Positions 56,244 to 64,000 of a stretch of 64,000 nucleotides of DNA are shown one piece after another (position 1 is the stretch's first letter; every line of letters begins with the position of its first letter). Both the position numbers and the translations under genes were made by a program. The DNA is from Sphingobium xenophagum NBRC 107872. GTDB lineage: Bacteria > Pseudomonadota > Alphaproteobacteria > Sphingomonadales > Sphingomonadaceae. Below the pieces are notes generated by a model, which worked only from the letters and a program-made list of their open reading frames with translations, made no database searches and was not told the origin of the DNA. The stretch is taken from the NCBI RefSeq assembly GCF_000367345.1, contig NZ_BARE01000010.1, positions 33,347 to 97,346 of the forward strand. The letters are read 5' to 3'.

Positions 56244-57289
56244 TCCGCCGCGATGCCCGCCGCCTTGAACATGTCGGGATCGGTTGCTTCGTCCGCATTG
56301 GCGGGCGTTGCGCGGGTCTTGCGGCGGTCGAACGCGTCCCAGACCTCGTTCCACTGGCCGCGTGTCGCGCCCTTTGAATATTCGGTCGCGCGGGTTTCAA
56401 AGAAGTTGGCATGTTCGACGCCATTGAGCATCGGGGTCAGCCAGGGGAGCGGATGCTCGTCGATCATGTAGATGGGTTTGAGGCCCAGCTGGCCCAGCCG
56501 CCAGTCGGCGATATAGCGGACATATTTCTTGATGTCCTTGGGCGTCATGCCCGGCACCGGACCCATTTCGAACACCAGATCGACAAACGCATCCTCGATA
56601 CGGACGGTTTTCTGGCACATGTCCATGATGTCGTCCTTGACCGAAGGGGTCAGGCACTGGCGTTCGGCGCAGAAGGCGTGGAACAGCTTGATGATGCCCT
56701 CGCAATGGAGCGTTTCGTCGCGGATCGACCAGGTGACGATCTGCCCCATGCCCTTCATCTTGTTGAAGCGCGGGAAGTTCATCAGCATCGCGAAGCTGGC
56801 GAACAGCTGCAACCCTTCGGTAAAGCCGCCGAACATGGCGAGCGTGCGGGCAATATCCTCGTCCGTGTCGACGCCGAACTGCTGCAGATAGTCGTGCTTG
56901 TCCTTCATCTCCTTATATTGGAGGAAGGCCGAATATTCGCTTTCGGGCATCCCGATCGTGTCGAGCAGATGCGAGTAGGCGGCGATATGGACGGTTTCCA
57001 TGTTGCTGAACGCGGTCAGCATCATCTTGACCTCGGTCGGCTTGAACACGCGGCCATATTTTTCGTGGTAGCAATCCTGCACTTCCACGTCCGCCTGGGT
57101 GAAGAAGCGGAAAATCTGCGTCAAAAGGTTGCGCTCATGATCGGACAGCTTCTGCGCCCAATCACGGCAATCCTCGCCCAAAGGCACTTCTTCGGGCAGC
57201 CAGTGCAGCTGCTGCTGCCGCTTCCAGAACTCATAGGCCCATGGATATTCGAACGGCTTGTAGACTTTGGAGGCTTGGAGAAGGGACAT
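56240..57289 (-). CDS. nrdB: Ribonucleotide reductase class Ia, beta subunit NrdB
   Basis: The radical-generating subunit, 349 residues. Di-iron ligands and the tyrosyl radical site are in METVHIAAYSHLLDT (Glu, His and Tyr) near residue 98, with further ligands in the QADVEVQDCYHE helix (near 68) and the later RDETLHCEGIIKLFH helix (near 195). No ATP-cone is visible at its N-terminus. It works with NrdA encoded upstream. It is followed by a coupled metallo-hydrolase gene. Confidence 0.95.
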   Translation of the reverse strand: MSLLQASKVYKPFEYPWAYEFWKRQQQLHWLPEEVPLGEDCRDWAQKLSDHERNLLTQIFRFFTQADVEVQDCYHEKYGRVFKPTEVKMMLTAFSNMETVHIAAYSHLLDTIGMPESEYSAFLQYKEMKDKHDYLQQFGVDTDEDIARTLAMFGGFTEGLQLFASFAMLMNFPRFNKMKGMGQIVTWSIRDETLHCEGIIKLFHAFCAERQCLTPSVKDDIMDMCQKTVRIEDAFVDLVFEMGPVPGMTPKDIKKYVRYIADWRLGQLGLKPIYMIDEHPLPWLTPMLNGVEHANFFETRATEYSKGATRGQWNEVWDAFDRRKTRATPANADEATDPDMFKAAGIAAE

Positions 57290-57297
57290 GGTGAACC

Positions 57298-57573
57298 TCA
57301 GTTAAACTTGATTGTTGTAATGCCCTCAACTGGGCCAAAAAATCCAAATGCCATCGCAGCCACAACCAATAGGAAAATTGGCGCAAATATCATCTGTATC
57401 AAACCAATTCGCTTGATCTGTCGAACCGACAGTTCCGAGCCTTGAACTGGCTGACCAAAAATCCTGCGCCCGCCGAACGGATTGGCAGTCATCCGTGCAA
57501 ACCTTAAGCCGTTCAGGAAAACGCCCAACGCAATCAACATCGTAATTGCGAGAAAGGCTAGACCATCAATCAC
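57298..57573 (-). CDS. Small membrane protein between nrdA and nrdB
   Basis: A 91-residue protein with two hydrophobic segments (about 3-20 and 58-78) and a basic loop between. It is 8 bases upstream of nrdB and 40 bases downstream of nrdA, in the same direction. Its DNA is clearly AT-richer than the nrd genes on either side, which suggests recent insertion. No family is recognised. Confidence 0.6.
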   Translation of the reverse strand: MIDGLAFLAITMLIALGVFLNGLRFARMTANPFGGRRIFGQPVQGSELSVRQIKRIGLIQMIFAPIFLLVVAAMAFGFFGPVEGITTIKFN

Positions 57574-57613
57574 GACATTCTCCTAATCGGTCAAAGTACC
57601 ACTTTGACCGAAA

Positions 57614-59545
57614 TTACTGGCAGGCCAGGCACTCGTCATAATCGGTGCTGCCGCCGGCCAGTTCGAACTTGGGTGCGTCGATCGTGTTGTCGGCTTCCAC
57701 GCCGCCCGCGAAGCCGGCGCGCTGCACGCTCTTGGACCGCAGATAGTAAAGCGACTTGATGCCCAGTTCCCACGCGCGGAAGTGGAGCATCAGCAGATCC
57801 CATTTCTCCACGTCGGCGGGGATGAACAGATTGAGCGACTGCGCCTGGTCGATATAGGGTGTGCGGTCGGCGGCCAGTTCGAGCAGCCAGCGCTGGTCGA
57901 TTTCGAAGCTGGTCTTGAACGTGTCCTTTTCTTCCTGGCTCAGGAAGTCGAGATGCTGGACCGAGCCGCCATGCTCCAGGATCGAGTTCCAGACATTGGT
58001 CGAATCCTTGGCCTTTTCGACCAGCAATTTTTCCAGATAGGGATTCTTGATCGAGAAGCTGCCCGACAGCGTCTTGTGGGTATAGATGTTCGCCGGGATC
58101 GGTTCGATGCAGGCCGACGTGCCGCCGCAGATGATGGAGATGGACGCGGTCGGCGCGATCGCCATCTTGCAGGAGAAACGCTCCATCACGCCCTGATCGG
58201 CAGCATCGGGGCAGGGGCCGCGCTCGATCGCCAACTGCATCGAGGCTTCGTCCACCTGGCTCTTGATATGCTTGAACATGCGCAGGTTCCACGACTTGGC
58301 CATGGCCCCTTCGAACGGGATACCGCGCGCCTGCAGGAAGCTGTGGAAGCCCATGACGCCAAGCCCGACCGATCGTTCGCGCATCGCGCTATATTTGGCG
58401 CGCGCCATTTCGGGCGGCGCGCGGTCGATATAGTCCTGCAGCACATTGTCGAGGAAACGCATGATATCCTCGGCAAACAGCTTCTCATCCTTCCACTCGT
58501 CCCAGGTTTCCAGGTTCATCGAGGAAAGGCAGCACACGGCGGTGCGGTCATTGCCGAGATGGTCGCGACCCGTCGGCAGGGTGATTTCGGAGCAGAGGTT
58601 CGATGTCGAGACTTTAAGGCCCAGGTCGCGATGATGTTTGGGCATCATGCGGTTCACCGTGTCGTTGAACACGATATAGGGCTCGCCCGTGGCCAGGCGG
58701 GTTTCGACCAGCTTCTGGAACAGCGCGCGGGCATTGACGGTGCCGCGGATCGACTGGTCCTTGGGGCTGCGCAGGTTGAAATCGCTGCCGTCGCGCACCG
58801 CTTCCATGAACTCGTCGGTCAGCAGCACGCCATGATGCAGGTTCAGCGCCTTGCGGTTGAAGTCGCCGCTGGGCTTGCGAATTTCAAGGAACTCCTCGAT
58901 TTCCGGGTGCGACACGTCAAGATAGCAGGCGGCGGAACCGCGACGCAGGCTGCCCTGGCTGATCGCCAGCGTCAGCGAATCCATGACGCGGACGAAGGGG
59001 ATGATGCCGCTGGTCTTGCCGTTGAGGCCAACCGGCTCGCCAATGCCGCGCACGCTGCCCCAATAGGTGCCGATGCCGCCCCCGCGCGAAGCCAGCCAGA
59101 CATTCTCGTTCCAGGTGTTGACGATGCCTTCCAGGCTGTCGTCCACGCTGTTGAGATAGCAGCTGATCGGCAGGCCGCGTCCGGTGCCGCCGTTGGACAG
59201 GACCGGGGTGGCGGGCATGAACCAGAGACGGGAGATATAGTCATAGACGCGCTGGGCATGCGCCTGATCATCGGCATAGGCCGCCGCCACGCGGGCGAAC
59301 AGATCCTGATAGCTTTCGCCGGGCAGCAGGTAGCGGTCGTTCAGCGTGTCCTTGCCAAACTCGGTCAGCAGAGCGTCGCGCGACGGATCGGTCACGACGT
59401 CGAAGCGTCGTTCCTGCACCGAGGAAGAGGACAAAGGTTCGGCCTTGGTCGGCGCGACAGGCTGTTCGCTCACCCGGTCCATCACATCATCCATCACAGT
59501 CGCCACGTCGTTTGTACCACCCTGTCCACTATCACGAAAATCCAT
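57614..59545 (-). CDS. nrdA: Ribonucleotide reductase class Ia, alpha subunit NrdA
   Basis: The catalytic subunit, 643 residues, reducing ribonucleoside diphosphates. The active-site region STSNLCSEI near residue 335, MAIAPTASISIICGGTSACIEP near 470 and the C-terminal redox pair CLACQ at the end are intact. The N-terminus is a 60-residue acidic, low-complexity segment and I see no ATP-cone before the core. The start at 59545 gives MDFRDSGQGG. NrdR boxes lie 165 bases upstream. Confidence 0.96.
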   Translation of the reverse strand: MDFRDSGQGGTNDVATVMDDVMDRVSEQPVAPTKAEPLSSSSVQERRFDVVTDPSRDALLTEFGKDTLNDRYLLPGESYQDLFARVAAAYADDQAHAQRVYDYISRLWFMPATPVLSNGGTGRGLPISCYLNSVDDSLEGIVNTWNENVWLASRGGGIGTYWGSVRGIGEPVGLNGKTSGIIPFVRVMDSLTLAISQGSLRRGSAACYLDVSHPEIEEFLEIRKPSGDFNRKALNLHHGVLLTDEFMEAVRDGSDFNLRSPKDQSIRGTVNARALFQKLVETRLATGEPYIVFNDTVNRMMPKHHRDLGLKVSTSNLCSEITLPTGRDHLGNDRTAVCCLSSMNLETWDEWKDEKLFAEDIMRFLDNVLQDYIDRAPPEMARAKYSAMRERSVGLGVMGFHSFLQARGIPFEGAMAKSWNLRMFKHIKSQVDEASMQLAIERGPCPDAADQGVMERFSCKMAIAPTASISIICGGTSACIEPIPANIYTHKTLSGSFSIKNPYLEKLLVEKAKDSTNVWNSILEHGGSVQHLDFLSQEEKDTFKTSFEIDQRWLLELAADRTPYIDQAQSLNLFIPADVEKWDLLMLHFRAWELGIKSLYYLRSKSVQRAGFAGGVEADNTIDAPKFELAGGSTDYDECLACQ

Positions 59546-60015
59546 GTACGCCCCCGAATGTTCCCGTTCCGTTCGATTCGGTCAAGCGGTGTTCGGCAGG
59601 TGCCAACACCCTAGCAGATACCGTATCGCAACGGGGTCGAAATGGGACCAACTGACGGGATTGCAGGGACAAAATCCCCCTTGCGCTGAAAACCGGTCCA
59701 GCGACGCAATCACTATCTGTTGGGTGACCCCCGTTTACCCGATACCACAGATAGTGCCATAGCCTGTTTTACGCGCAAGAGGGTAAATGACGGTTTAGGG
59801 ACTCAATTCGTCGCTGTTCCGATTCCGTTCATCGCTGTTTCTACCCGTTGCGACGCAGCGACGCGTGGACTTTCCTCGTTCCCCCGAAAGACAAGAGCGA
59901 AAAGCGGAATAAAAAATAATTTTGGCTTGCCACGCAAATGCGTGGGCGCACGCAAAAGGGGCTATGGTGTCGCCTCCGACTGACTGCCCCGTTCCCCCTA
60001 CGCAGAGGCCGACCG
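59546..60015. other. 470-base nrdA/GST divergent regulatory gap
   Basis: No gene seen. It contains two NrdR-like boxes at 59710-59757 and a pair of direct repeats, TTCGTCGCTGTT at 59807 and TTCATCGCTGTT at 59828, spaced 21 bases apart. An AT-rich stretch (59900-59930) before the GST gene may hold its promoter. Confidence 0.6.
59710..59757. promoter_or_regulatory. Pair of NrdR boxes upstream of nrdA
   Basis: Box 1 is 59710-59725 (TCACTATCTGTTGGGT), box 2 is 59742-59757 (ATACCACAGATAGTGC). Each matches about 11 of 16 positions of the NrdR consensus ACACTATATATAGTGT. They are separated by 16 bases, so their centres are 32 bases apart, three helical turns, as for known paired NrdR sites. They form the arms CACTATCTGT and ACAGATAGTG. 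Confidence 0.7.
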
Positions 60016-60660
60016 ATGATTCTCTATTATCACCCGCTCTCTTCCTATTGCTGGAAAGTGCTGATCGCCTTTTACGAAAATGGCACGCCCTTCACGCCGC
60101 GCATGCTGGAGGGCGAGGGAGTGGCGCAGGAATGGCTGGCGCTTTGGCCGATCGGCAAATTTCCCGTATTGCGCGATTCGACCCGCGACATGACCGTCGC
60201 CGAAGCCAGCATCATCATCGAATATCTGGCGACGCATGAGCCGGGCACCTTCCGGCCGATACCGCTCAACCCCGACGCTGCGCTACAGGTGCGGATGATG
60301 GACCGGCTGTTCGACAATTATGTGATGACGCCGATGCAGGCGATCGTCGCCGACCGGCTGCGCCCGGCCGACTCGCGCGACCTTTATGGCGTAGAGCAAG
60401 CGCGCGCCCTGATCGCAAAGGCCTATGCCTTGCTGGAAACGCGCATCGGCGCGCAGGGATGGGCGGTGGGCGACAATTTCACCCTGGCCGATTGCGCGGC
60501 GGCCCCCGCGCTTTTCTATGCCGACAGGATCGCGCCGATCGGCAGCGATCATCCTCGCCTCGCGGCCTATCTCGCCCGGCTCGTCGCGCGGCCCAGCTTC
60601 GCGCGGGTGCTGATGGAGAAGGAACCATGGTGGCCGATGTTCCCCTTTGCGAACGGCTAG
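60016..60660 (+). CDS. Glutathione S-transferase family protein
   Basis: A 214-residue GST. The N-terminal thioredoxin-like domain starts MILYYHPLSSYCWKVLIAFYE, with Ser and Cys at the candidate catalytic positions, FPVLRDSTRDMTVAEASIIIEYL for the cis-Pro and glutathione site, and a helical C-terminal domain (WAVGDNFTLADCAAAPALFY near 150). It differs from the GST at 31492 in its active-site motif and is not a close paralogue. The start at 60016 matches the family N-terminus. Confidence 0.9.
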   Translation: MILYYHPLSSYCWKVLIAFYENGTPFTPRMLEGEGVAQEWLALWPIGKFPVLRDSTRDMTVAEASIIIEYLATHEPGTFRPIPLNPDAALQVRMMDRLFDNYVMTPMQAIVADRLRPADSRDLYGVEQARALIAKAYALLETRIGAQGWAVGDNFTLADCAAAPALFYADRIAPIGSDHPRLAAYLARLVARPSFARVLMEKEPWWPMFPFANG

Positions 60661-60761
60661 GCCTCCCCTCTCTGGACAGGCGGGCGATTCCTGACTAGCC
60701 GCTGCCCGAGCAGGAACCCGCCGTGCAGGGCCGGGCCGCAGACATAAGGGATTTGGGTAAG

Positions 60762-62282
60762 ATGACGCTCATCAAGACCGCCGACCTGATCGAGAGCGTC
60801 GCCGACGCGCTTCAGTTCATCAGCTATTATCACCCGATGGATTATATCCGTGCGCTGGGCAAAGCCTATGAGGCCGAACAAAGCCCGGCGGCCAAGGACG
60901 CCATCGCCCAGATCCTGACCAACAGCCGCATGTGTGCGGAGGGGCATCGCCCGATCTGCCAGGACACCGGCATCGTCAACGTGTTCGTCAAATGGGGCAT
61001 GGAATGCCGCCTGGACGACAATAGCCGGTCGATGCAGGAGGTGATCGACGAAGGGGTGCGCCGCGCCTATCTCAACCCCGAAAACCGCCTGCGCGCCTCC
61101 ATCCTGCGCGATCCCGCGTTCAGCCGCCAGAATACCAAGGATAATACGCCCTGCGTCCTGTCGGTCGAAATGGTGCCCGGCAACAAGGTGGTCATCGACG
61201 TCGCGGCCAAGGGCGGCGGCAGCGAAAACAAGACCAAGTTCAAGATGATGAACCCCAGCGATTCGATCGTCGACTGGGTGCTGGAGATGGTGCCGCAAAT
61301 GGGCGCGGGCTGGTGCCCGCCCGGCATGCTGGGCATCGGCATTGGCGGCACCGCGGAAAAGGCGGTCGCCCTGGCTAAAGAAAGCCTGATGGACGCGATC
61401 GACATGGGCGAGCTCAAGGCGCGCGGACCGCAGACCGAGATCGAGAAGATGCGGGTCGAGATTTTCGACAAGGTCAATGCGCTGGGCATCGGCGCGCAGG
61501 GTCTCGGCGGCCTGTCCACCATCCTGGACGTCAAGATTTACGACTATCCCTGCCATGCGGCGGGCAAGCCCGTGGCGATGATCCCCAATTGCGCCGCCAC
61601 CCGCCACGCCCATTTCACGCTCGACGGCTCCGGCCCGGCCTATCTGGAAGCGCCCAAGCTGTCCGAATGGCCCGACGTCAACTGGACGCCGAGCAAGGAA
61701 GCGATCCGCGTCGATCTCAACACGCTGACGCCGGACATCGTCCAGGGCTGGAAACATGGCGACCGGCTGCTGCTGAACGGCAAGATGCTGACCGGGCGCG
61801 ACGCTGCGCACAAGCGGATCAAGGACATGCTGAGCCGCGGCGAGAGCCTGCCGGTCGATTTCAAGGGCCGCGTCATCTATTATGTCGGCCCGGTCGATCC
61901 GGTCGGCGACGAAGTGGTCGGTCCTGCCGGTCCCACCACCGCAACGCGCATGGACAGCTTCATGGACATGATGCTGGAACAAGGCCTGCTGGGCTGCGTC
62001 GGCAAGGCCGAGCGCGGGGTCGCGGCGACCAAAGCCATCGCCAAGCATAAGAGCGCCTATCTGATGGCGGTCGGTGGTGCCGCCTATCTGGTTGCCCGCG
62101 CGATCAAGGGGGCCAAGGTTGTGGGCTTTGAGGATCTGGGCATGGAAGCGATCTACGAATTCGATGTGCAGGACATGCCCGTGACCGTCGCGGTCGATAG
62201 CGAAGGCCAGAATGTCCACCATCTCGCCCCGCTGGTCTGGCAGGAGAAGATCAAGCGCGAAGGGTTGCTCGAAAACGCCTGA
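60762..62282 (+). CDS. fumA: Class I fumarate hydratase
   Basis: A 506-residue iron-sulfur fumarase converting fumarate to malate in the TCA cycle. The single-chain class I architecture is seen, with CQDTGIVNVFVKWG near residue 67 and a second cysteine-bearing region PNCAATRHAHFTLDGSGPAYLE near 282. The C-terminal half holds GPVDPVGDEVVGPAGPTTATRMD near 380. Together the conserved cysteines would hold the [4Fe-4S] cluster. The start at 60762 is chosen from the family N-terminus (MTLIKTADLIESV). Confidence 0.93.
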   Translation: MTLIKTADLIESVADALQFISYYHPMDYIRALGKAYEAEQSPAAKDAIAQILTNSRMCAEGHRPICQDTGIVNVFVKWGMECRLDDNSRSMQEVIDEGVRRAYLNPENRLRASILRDPAFSRQNTKDNTPCVLSVEMVPGNKVVIDVAAKGGGSENKTKFKMMNPSDSIVDWVLEMVPQMGAGWCPPGMLGIGIGGTAEKAVALAKESLMDAIDMGELKARGPQTEIEKMRVEIFDKVNALGIGAQGLGGLSTILDVKIYDYPCHAAGKPVAMIPNCAATRHAHFTLDGSGPAYLEAPKLSEWPDVNWTPSKEAIRVDLNTLTPDIVQGWKHGDRLLLNGKMLTGRDAAHKRIKDMLSRGESLPVDFKGRVIYYVGPVDPVGDEVVGPAGPTTATRMDSFMDMMLEQGLLGCVGKAERGVAATKAIAKHKSAYLMAVGGAAYLVARAIKGAKVVGFEDLGMEAIYEFDVQDMPVTVAVDSEGQNVHHLAPLVWQEKIKREGLLENA

Positions 62283-62405
62283 TGCAAGCCGCCCCCCCAT
62301 GCCGTGCGTGGGGGGATCAGCTAATCGCACCAACCTGGATCAAGGGGCCGGAACCCCGGCCGCTACACGGCATTGTCTCCGCACCTTCATGCCGGAGCCA
62401 GTCCC

Positions 62406-62639
62406 ATGTCCTTCACGCAACTCGACCCACCCTTGCCCGTCCATGTGGAGGGCAAGGGGAAGGGCTATGCCTTTGCCGTCATCGATTATGGGCAGGAACA
62501 TAATCTGATCTGGGTCACCGGCCTGTCCGACAGCGGCGAAATCTGGTGCGCGCCCAATCCGCTGGTGCGGCTGGAGGGGAACTGGACGATGGGGCGGAAC
62601 CTGGCACACCATGTACCGCCAGGCGTCCAGCCCAGCTAA
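62406..62639 (+). CDS. Small conserved protein, unknown
   Basis: A 77-residue soluble protein (MSFTQLDPPLPVHVEGKGKG to the end VPPGVQPS) that looks like one compact beta-rich domain, with NLIWVTGLSDSGEIWCAPNPLVRLEGNW. I recall similar frames in other sphingomonads but know no function. It lies between fumarase and the DUF3667 gene. Confidence 0.7.
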   Translation: MSFTQLDPPLPVHVEGKGKGYAFAVIDYGQEHNLIWVTGLSDSGEIWCAPNPLVRLEGNWTMGRNLAHHVPPGVQPS

Positions 62640-62690
62640 ACGCAAACAACTGTCTGGCAAGCGCCATACACCGCTGTTATCCTGTCCCCC

Positions 62691-63746
62691 ATGACGGGGG
62701 AAATCGACGCGGCGGGGGACGCCATCACCGGAGGCATGATCGCGCGCGCGGTCGAGCCGGGGCATGGCGAATCCGATCATGATGGCCATGGCAAGTGCCT
62801 CAATTGTGGCGCGGAACTGACCGGCGCCTATTGCGCGCAATGCGGGCAGGCGGCGCATCTCCATCGCAGCTTCGGCGCGATCGGCCATGATCTGGCCCAT
62901 GGCGTGCTGCATTTTGAAGGCAAGATATTCCGGACATTGCCCGAACTCGCGCTGCGTCCGGGTAAGCTGACGCGGCGCTACATCCATGGCGAGCGCGCGA
63001 AGTTCGTGTCGCCCTTCGCCCTGTTCCTGTTCAGCGCCTTCCTCATGTACGCCATCTTCTCGCTCACCAGCGGCCATGGCGCCGGCGCGGGCAAGATGGT
63101 GCAGATGGACGATGGCGCCATCGCGGAACTGCGCGCCGAAGAGGCCAGGGCCGACGCGCGGATTGCGAAGATCGAAACACGGTTGAAAGAGCCCGGCCTG
63201 ACGCCGAAGCGGCGCGAGAAGCTGAACGAGGATTTGAGCGAGGCGCGCGAGGAGCGCCAGGGCATGACGCTCGCTGCCAACATGACGCAAACCCTGCGTG
63301 GCGAGGGCATGAACGGCGGGGTCGCGGCCACGGTGGGAGAGGTCGTTAGCGCGGCGGCGAAAGACCCGGAACTGGCCTATTACAAGCTCAAGGCCAATGC
63401 CTATAAATTCTCCTGGGCGTTGATCCTGTTTTCCATGCCGTTCGTGTGGCTGCTCTTCCCGTTCAACCGCCGCTTCAAAATGTACGACCATGCGATCTAC
63501 GTCACCTATTCGATCGCTTTCATGTCCCTGCTCTTTTCATTGTCGATGTTGTTGTCGGCGCTGCATGTCACCGCCGGACTGGTGACGACGGCGCTGCTGC
63601 TCTACGCCGCTTGGCATATGTATCGGCAGATGAAGGACGCCTACAGCCTGTCGCGCTTTGGCGCGATGTGGCGGCTGCCCCTGCTCTATATGTTCGCCTG
63701 CGTGGCGCTGGCGCTGTTCTTCACCATGCTGGTGATGATGGGATGA
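62691..63746 (+). CDS. DUF3667 zinc-ribbon membrane protein
   Basis: A 351-residue protein. Near residue 36 it carries a four-cysteine zinc ribbon, CLNCG and CAQCG, then a conserved LRPGKLTRRYIHGERAKFVSPFALFLFSAF stretch leading into the first membrane helix. A charged helical domain (about 150-215) and three or four membrane helices follow. DUF3667 proteins are found in many Proteobacteria and Bacteroidota; their role is not known to me. Confidence 0.85.
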   Translation: MTGEIDAAGDAITGGMIARAVEPGHGESDHDGHGKCLNCGAELTGAYCAQCGQAAHLHRSFGAIGHDLAHGVLHFEGKIFRTLPELALRPGKLTRRYIHGERAKFVSPFALFLFSAFLMYAIFSLTSGHGAGAGKMVQMDDGAIAELRAEEARADARIAKIETRLKEPGLTPKRREKLNEDLSEAREERQGMTLAANMTQTLRGEGMNGGVAATVGEVVSAAAKDPELAYYKLKANAYKFSWALILFSMPFVWLLFPFNRRFKMYDHAIYVTYSIAFMSLLFSLSMLLSALHVTAGLVTTALLLYAAWHMYRQMKDAYSLSRFGAMWRLPLLYMFACVALALFFTMLVMMG

Positions 63747-63776
63747 CGCCGGGCGTCCGGCGGCCATAGCAGCGCG

Positions 63777-64000
63777 ATGATCACGTCCCCGATCTGGTTG
63801 CCCGCGACGCTGATGGCGGGCGGGATGCAGGCTTGGCGCACGGCCGTCCAGCGGCGCGTCAGCCATAGCCTGTCGCTCAATGCGGCGGGGCTGGTGCGCT
63901 ACCTTTACGGACTGCCGTTCGCTATTGTGTTGCTGGGCGGATATTGGCTGGTCAATCCAGCGCCTCTGCCTGCACTCGGGCCGTTGTTCCTGCTTTTGGC
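63777..64000 (+). CDS. EamA/DMT-family transporter, N-terminal part
   Basis: A frame opens at ATG 63777 and runs off the right edge, giving 74 residues with two hydrophobic segments. It starts MITSPIWLPATLMAGGMQAW, a DMT-like opening, followed by QRRVSHSLSLNAAGLVRYLYGLPF, which fits the first hairpin of an EamA-type transporter. The rest of the protein lies outside the window. Confidence 0.65.
   Translation, partial: MITSPIWLPATLMAGGMQAWRTAVQRRVSHSLSLNAAGLVRYLYGLPFAIVLLGGYWLVNPAPLPALGPLFLLL

Overview
The window is a GC-rich, gene-dense chromosomal segment from an alphaproteobacterium, most likely a sphingomonad (Sphingobium, Sphingomonas or Novosphingobium type). Evidence for this is the general protein style, the TonB-dependent receptor and porin pair, the two DUF3617 lipoproteins, an Atm1-type ABC exporter, a hemC-hemD-Mic60-like cluster, and intergenic palindromes with CCGTTCG/CGAACGG ends of a kind I recall from this order. 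It reads as core chromosome with small accessory insertions. I see no prophage, IS element, CRISPR array or replication origin.

Layout. 1-6.1 kb: end of an unknown gene, MsrB, a NatAB-like ABC exporter, QueG, an EI24-type membrane protein plus lipoprotein pair, and a PfkB/adenosine kinase. 6.1-13.1 kb: a polysaccharide flippase, tsaD-gpsA, then hemC-hemD with a membrane protein resembling bacterial Mic60, and an alpha/beta hydrolase. 13.1-19.6 kb: nadE-gltX, prs, a VOC protein, hisN, and rpmI-rplT closed by a strong terminator. 19.6-24.3 kb: a repeat, a LysE exporter, a GIY-YIG gene tightly framed by 32-bp inverted repeats, then pheS-pheT. 24.3-34.3 kb: metabolic genes (EamA exporter, threonine aldolase, branched-chain aminotransferase, ubiquinone-type hydroxylase, cytochrome b561, acetyl-CoA synthetase, a GST), a GGDEF protein and a LysR regulator.

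34.3-43.9 kb: a candidate small RNA or attenuator, a Cdc48/VAT-type tandem AAA ATPase, a SAM methyltransferase, a LuxR regulator, a porin, a TonB-dependent receptor, a LacI regulator, tRNA-Thr(GGT) and a 42-residue gene. 44-52.7 kb: aminopeptidase P, oligopeptidase B, a thioesterase, an Atm1-like ABC exporter and UvrB, with several CCGTTCG-type palindromes between genes. 52.7-55 kb: a compact, lower-GC nuclease toxin/immunity pair and two DUF3617 lipoproteins. 55-59.6 kb: the class Ia ribonucleotide reductase operon (nrdA, small membrane ORF, nrdB, metallo-beta-lactamase-fold hydrolase), with a probable pair of NrdR boxes upstream. 60-64 kb: a GST, class I fumarase, a small conserved protein, a DUF3667 zinc-ribbon membrane protein and the start of an EamA transporter.

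The points most worth following up are the inverted-repeat-framed GIY-YIG unit (20352-20763), the stand-alone Endonuclea_NS_2-like nuclease with a YezG/DUF600-like partner (52758-53757), the small transcript candidate ahead of the Cdc48 gene, the two NrdR boxes, and the palindromes whose ends supply Shine-Dalgarno sequences. Start sites were moved inward from the longest open frame wherever a better ribosome binding site, a 4-base stop/start overlap or family alignment supported it. All family assignments come from reading motifs; no database search was run.
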